Below, piece by piece: positions 60,391-64,000 of a stretch of DNA of 64,000 nt (the first letter of the stretch is position 1; each line of letters begins with the position of its first letter). Location: the NCBI GenBank assembly GCA_021234155.1, contig JAJEKV010000085.1:3296706-3360705 (forward strand), in the 5' to 3' direction. The DNA comes from Isoetes taiwanensis (lineage: Eukaryota; Streptophyta; Lycopodiopsida; Isoetales; Isoetaceae). The translations under genes and the position numbers were made by a program. The notes under the pieces were generated by a model, which made no database searches, had not been told where the DNA came from, and saw only the letters and a program-made list of their open reading frames with translations.

Positions 60391-63000
60391 TTTTTTTTGG
60401 AAAGCAAGAGTAGATTTTTTCATTAATTAGAAAAAGCCATACAAGCCATATAACAATCTGCTAAAAAGCAGGACATAATGATAAAGGTTCTCATAAAAGA
60501 AGATCATTATCATAATATATTTTCAAAACTGATTTATGAAACTGAAAGTAGAGCTATAGTTATACAGTAGCATAAGAAGTAAACTACAAGATCTCCACGT
60601 CTATAGTGTTCCCTTGAGAAATGAGAATTGAAGCAGCTAGTCTTCAAGTTCCTGTAAAAGCAAAATCAAAATACCAACCATGACCTTGATTAAACGAGAA
60701 CATGATTCAAGTAAAAAATGATCAAGATTGTGGTGATTTATGACTGGGAGAAAGGATTAGTGATGGAAAGGGGAATGTGAATTAGTTCTGATCTCCAAGA
60801 TGAGCTTCAAACCACTCATTGTATTGCTTATAAAAATCACTTGTCGAGCCATGGATGTATCTGTTGTGGCCAGAGTCATTCTGAATGAGAAGAGATGATA
60901 AACTTTCTTTTGCCATCAGCAGGAGCAAAGTGCCATGTAGATCTGCTAGTAACTTGTGACTAGAATACATCTCCCTGTATCTACTCTACTGCCTCTCAGT
61001 CATACTGAAATGTGTGTTGTATAGGAATTCAAAAAGATAATGCATCTGCATAACTTCTTTGCTGTAGACTCTAGCCCAATCTACTTCTCTTACTCTTGAG
61101 TTCTCTATTTCCTGTATGAATTCATCTGTAACAACACACAACTCTCGAAGGGTAAGCTGTCTCCCTGCATGCTTTGGCCAATGTATAGAAGCCTCATAAC
61201 TGTCCATGTCTGTGTCGAATTTAGAAGATCCTTCTTCCTTAAGGAAGTCCAGATATGTTGTCATAGTCAGAGTAAGGAGCAATAGAATCAATAATGTTTA
61301 AATTAGATATAAAAATATCAAAGGAGCCCCCGTATAGCCTTATGGAGTCCCAATTTCTGTTGTAGTTCTCCCCCTGTTTTCTTTTATGAGAAGTAGCAAT
61401 GGATTCAATATCTAGTTGAAAATGCATTTTAATCCAGAAAACAGAGAAGGATTTGGAACCATAAAGATTTCTATTTCTAGTTTTTCAAACATTCCAGAAA
61501 CACCCCTGATAATCGATTTTAAGGAATTCCAGGAAATAAAAAAATTATTATCCCTGTAGAGATATCCTTTTCTCAGACCATTTATTGTAGATCCTAGGAC
61601 GCTTGATGGCTAGCACTTTAGAGTGTTGATTTTGGAAGATAAGGGACCAAAATAAATTTATGTTCATAGTGGCATCATTGAATTTATCACTATGAAGACA
61701 AAATTGAACTTTATTCCAGGCCATAATGAAGTTTTGCATTAGAGGAGAAGGATTTGGAGCAGGATGCAAATGCACAAAGGTAGATTCAAGGAGACAGTGC
61801 TTAATAGTAGGGTAACCGAGGGATAAGAAATATTCAACCAATAAGCAATGAATTTAGAAGCAGGAGAGGTATTACCCATAAGAGTTCTCCAGATATATTT
61901 TCCTACCAAAGAACAAGCTTGCCATATGCAAATTCTTACAACCTAGCCCTCTTAACTTTTTTGGCCTAGAAATTGAATTCCAATTGACTAAGTGAGAACC
62001 ATTCCAGATAAAATTCCTTATGATTTTCTCTAAGTCAAAATATATAGACCTTGGAGCAATTAAGGCAGAAGAGAGATACACATGTGATGAGGTAAGAACA
62101 GAGTTTGCAATAACAGTTCTATCAGTAAAAGATAAACAACTCCTGTAGTTATTCAATTTCTTTTGGATTCTCTTCAGAATTGAATTCCATAATCCTTTTA
62201 GGCTTGGATTCAGAGAAAGGGGCATACTTAGCAAATTAGAGGCATGTAAGGTATTTAGAACAGGGATGCCACATATGGAAGTTTGGTTGATGTCACCAAT
62301 AATTTTACTCTTGTCAAGATTGAGATGCACTCCCAAGGCAGCAAAAAACTCATTGATTAAGTCCAAGAAAGAATTGACATTATTAGCATTGGAGTCTAAG
62401 AATGCAAAAATGTCATCTGCATATTGAGATATGTGAGATAATTAGCATTATTAGGAAGTTTAAGACCAGTGATTATCCCTGTAGATTGAAGATTATCCAC
62501 ACATCTAGTAAGCATTTCAACAACAATGAGAAATAAATAAGGGGCCAGAGGACAGCCTTGTCTCACTCCTTTGGCTAGTGGAAAGAAATTCGTTGGTGAT
62601 CCATTGATAATGACAGCAGAGTTAGACATAGAGTTTAAGCCATGAATGAGAGAAATAATTTTAGGATGAAAGCCAATTTTCTTCAAGGCACTATCAATGA
62701 AATTCCATCTAACTGTATCAAAGGCTCTCTTGATATCTAGCTTGAGCAGAATACAAGCTTGTTTAGAGATTTTATTCCAATGAAGACCTTCCATGGCACT
62801 TATATAATTGTCCAGGATAAATCTGTTGGGAAGGAAGGCAGATTGCTTTTCACTGATTTTTTTTGCAAAAAGGGTTGAACTCTTTGTGCAATGATTTTGG
62901 CACATAGCTTATAGGTATAATTGATCAAAGAAATTGGCCTCCATTCAACAAAAGAACTGGGATTTTAAATTTTGGACAGTAAAGCAATAAATCCTGCAGA
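60391..63000 (-). mobile_element. 5'-truncated L1-type LINE with most of the reverse transcriptase
   Basis: Minus-strand order: RPISLINYTYKLCAKIIAQR, then SEKQSAFLPNRFILDNYISA, LKLDIKRAFDTVRWNF and GVRQGCPLAPYLFLIVVEML. The active site YADDIFAFLD follows one frame over, then the thumb (LGVHLNLDKSKIIGDI; RSCLSFTDRTVIANSVLTSS) and a distal part. The element ends after CTACTCTTGCTTTCC with a run of nine A on the minus strand (60391-60399 read as T). Frames break near 62400 and in the distal part, so it cannot be active as it stands, though YADD is conserved. The 5' break is near 63000, and I found no target duplication. Confidence 0.85.
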
Positions 63001-63329
63001 GATTGATAAACATCACTCTTACAGTGGGACATATGGATTTGTTGCGAACCTCATGTTGACTTCATCATACATTAATATGTTATCTTTTTTATAAGAATTG
63101 TCAGCAAAGAGGATGGTCATGTTCACTACACAGATTGCCTACCTGTAAGGAGTGCACATAATCAACAACACTCTTTCCTTTGCATGTATATTTTCCTACA
63201 CTAAGACGATCCTTCGTGCCGTTATAAATTAAAAAATACAAGGCACTACATACGGTTATACCAGCTCGGGGAAGTGGCTCGAATATCAACAAGTATCCCT
63301 TAGAACTTTAAGACATGCCTATGGTTTAA

Positions 63330-63881
63330 TTTATTTTATTTGAGTTGCCAGATCTATTGATTATTGATAGGTGCTGTATCGAAGCCTCTTTAGTGAATAT
63401 TGCGCTATGGGTCATCTGGAAGCACCGGTGTGATGTGGCACTAGGTGGCCAAGGGATCTCCATATTGAAGCTAAAGAACTCTTTCAACTCAGAAGTGGCA
63501 CTGATGGCACTATCACATCACAAGAAGCATGGTATTAACTACAACAAGGATCTTGACAGACTTGGATCCTTACAGGGGTTCTACTTTTATTTTAAGTGTC
63601 ATTGGGCTGACAATGAAGCAAGTGATGACAATGGCTCAGGTATTCTATCTCTTCAGAATTGAGAATTTCATGTGGACCCAGCAGTGGAACGGAGTTGCTT
63701 TCCTCTATAGTACCTGCTCTAAGGTGAAGATGGGCGACCCGATAGTACCCTTAAAGTAGGGAAGACGAGATGAAGCTCTCTGTAGTACATGTGCTGTAAT
63801 GCTTTCTATCGACCCCTGGGAGGGTCTCATTGTACATACTATATCTATTAATATACATATCTAATCTTACCTCCAAAAAAA
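63330..63881 (+). mobile_element. L1-type LINE 3' fragment with poly-A
   Basis: The frame 63345-63662 contains NIALWVIWKHRCDVALGGQG, typical of the last part of plant L1 ORF2 after the zinc-binding region. It ends with TCTAATCTTACCTCC followed by 12 A. It faces the opposite way to the L1 at 60391-63000 and ends about 120 bp before the window edge. Confidence 0.65.
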
Positions 63882-64000
63882 AAAAAGAAATTAATGTTTT
63901 AGATGATAGCGGGATCTCTTATTTACAATCAACGGAGCAGTTGTGGGTTCTTGGATGAATGCTGACCAGTAGCGGGTCGCACAACCTGCATAATCTGAGC

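Overview
This is eukaryotic nuclear DNA. Genes are split by GT-AG introns, long tracts are non-coding, base composition is AT-rich, and debris of several transposon classes is abundant. A plant-type NCL Na+/Ca2+ exchanger fragment and plant-like L1 and PIF/Harbinger elements point to a land plant. The multi-kilobase introns, the variety of LINEs and a DUF7869-type transposase suggest a large-genome seed-free plant, perhaps a fern; this taxonomic guess is inference.

Layout. 0-13 kb: two decayed copies of one unusual mobile element. Copy 1 (before position 1 to about 4.4 kb) has two divergent genes: leftward, the start of a large protein; rightward, a DUF7869/DDE-type transposase. Between them is an array of long perfect palindromes centred on TTCCGGAA. 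Copy 2 (9.0-12.5 kb) keeps the leftward gene: an N-terminal domain matching copy 1, an acidic linker, a ParB-like domain and a bacterial-type beta-class N6A/N4C DNA methyltransferase, again headed by the palindromes. A eukaryotic transposon carrying a ParB-methyltransferase fusion plus its own palindrome set is the most interesting system here. A LINE 3' end and an (AAT)n tract lie between the copies.

13-22 kb: a degenerate CACTA-like transposase fragment, a frameshifted NCL fragment, a tandem repeat, a dsRNA-binding-domain remnant, a strong hairpin, and a multi-exon gene of unknown function with a C-terminal membrane anchor (18.6-20.5 kb). 22.2-27.2 kb: a 5-kb PIF/Harbinger-type element with TTA target duplication, terminal inverted repeats and subterminal repeats. 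27-34 kb: repeat-rich DNA, a duplicated first exon, a minisatellite broken by a MITE-like element, and an MECR/quinone-oxidoreductase-like gene with frame problems. 35.5-37.3 kb: a Helitron-like terminus and a 5'-truncated L1.

39.6-50.7 kb: a complete eight-exon phytanoyl-CoA dioxygenase-family gene, the best host gene in the window. Its 7.3-kb third intron holds a near full-length antisense LINE. 51-64 kb: no host gene recognised; it holds LINE fragments of several families (one ORF1-only 'half-LINE', one L1 with an intact YADD motif), a tRNA-derived SINE-like sequence and pentanucleotide or tetranucleotide LINE tails. The host genes are unrelated to each other and there is no operon-like organisation.
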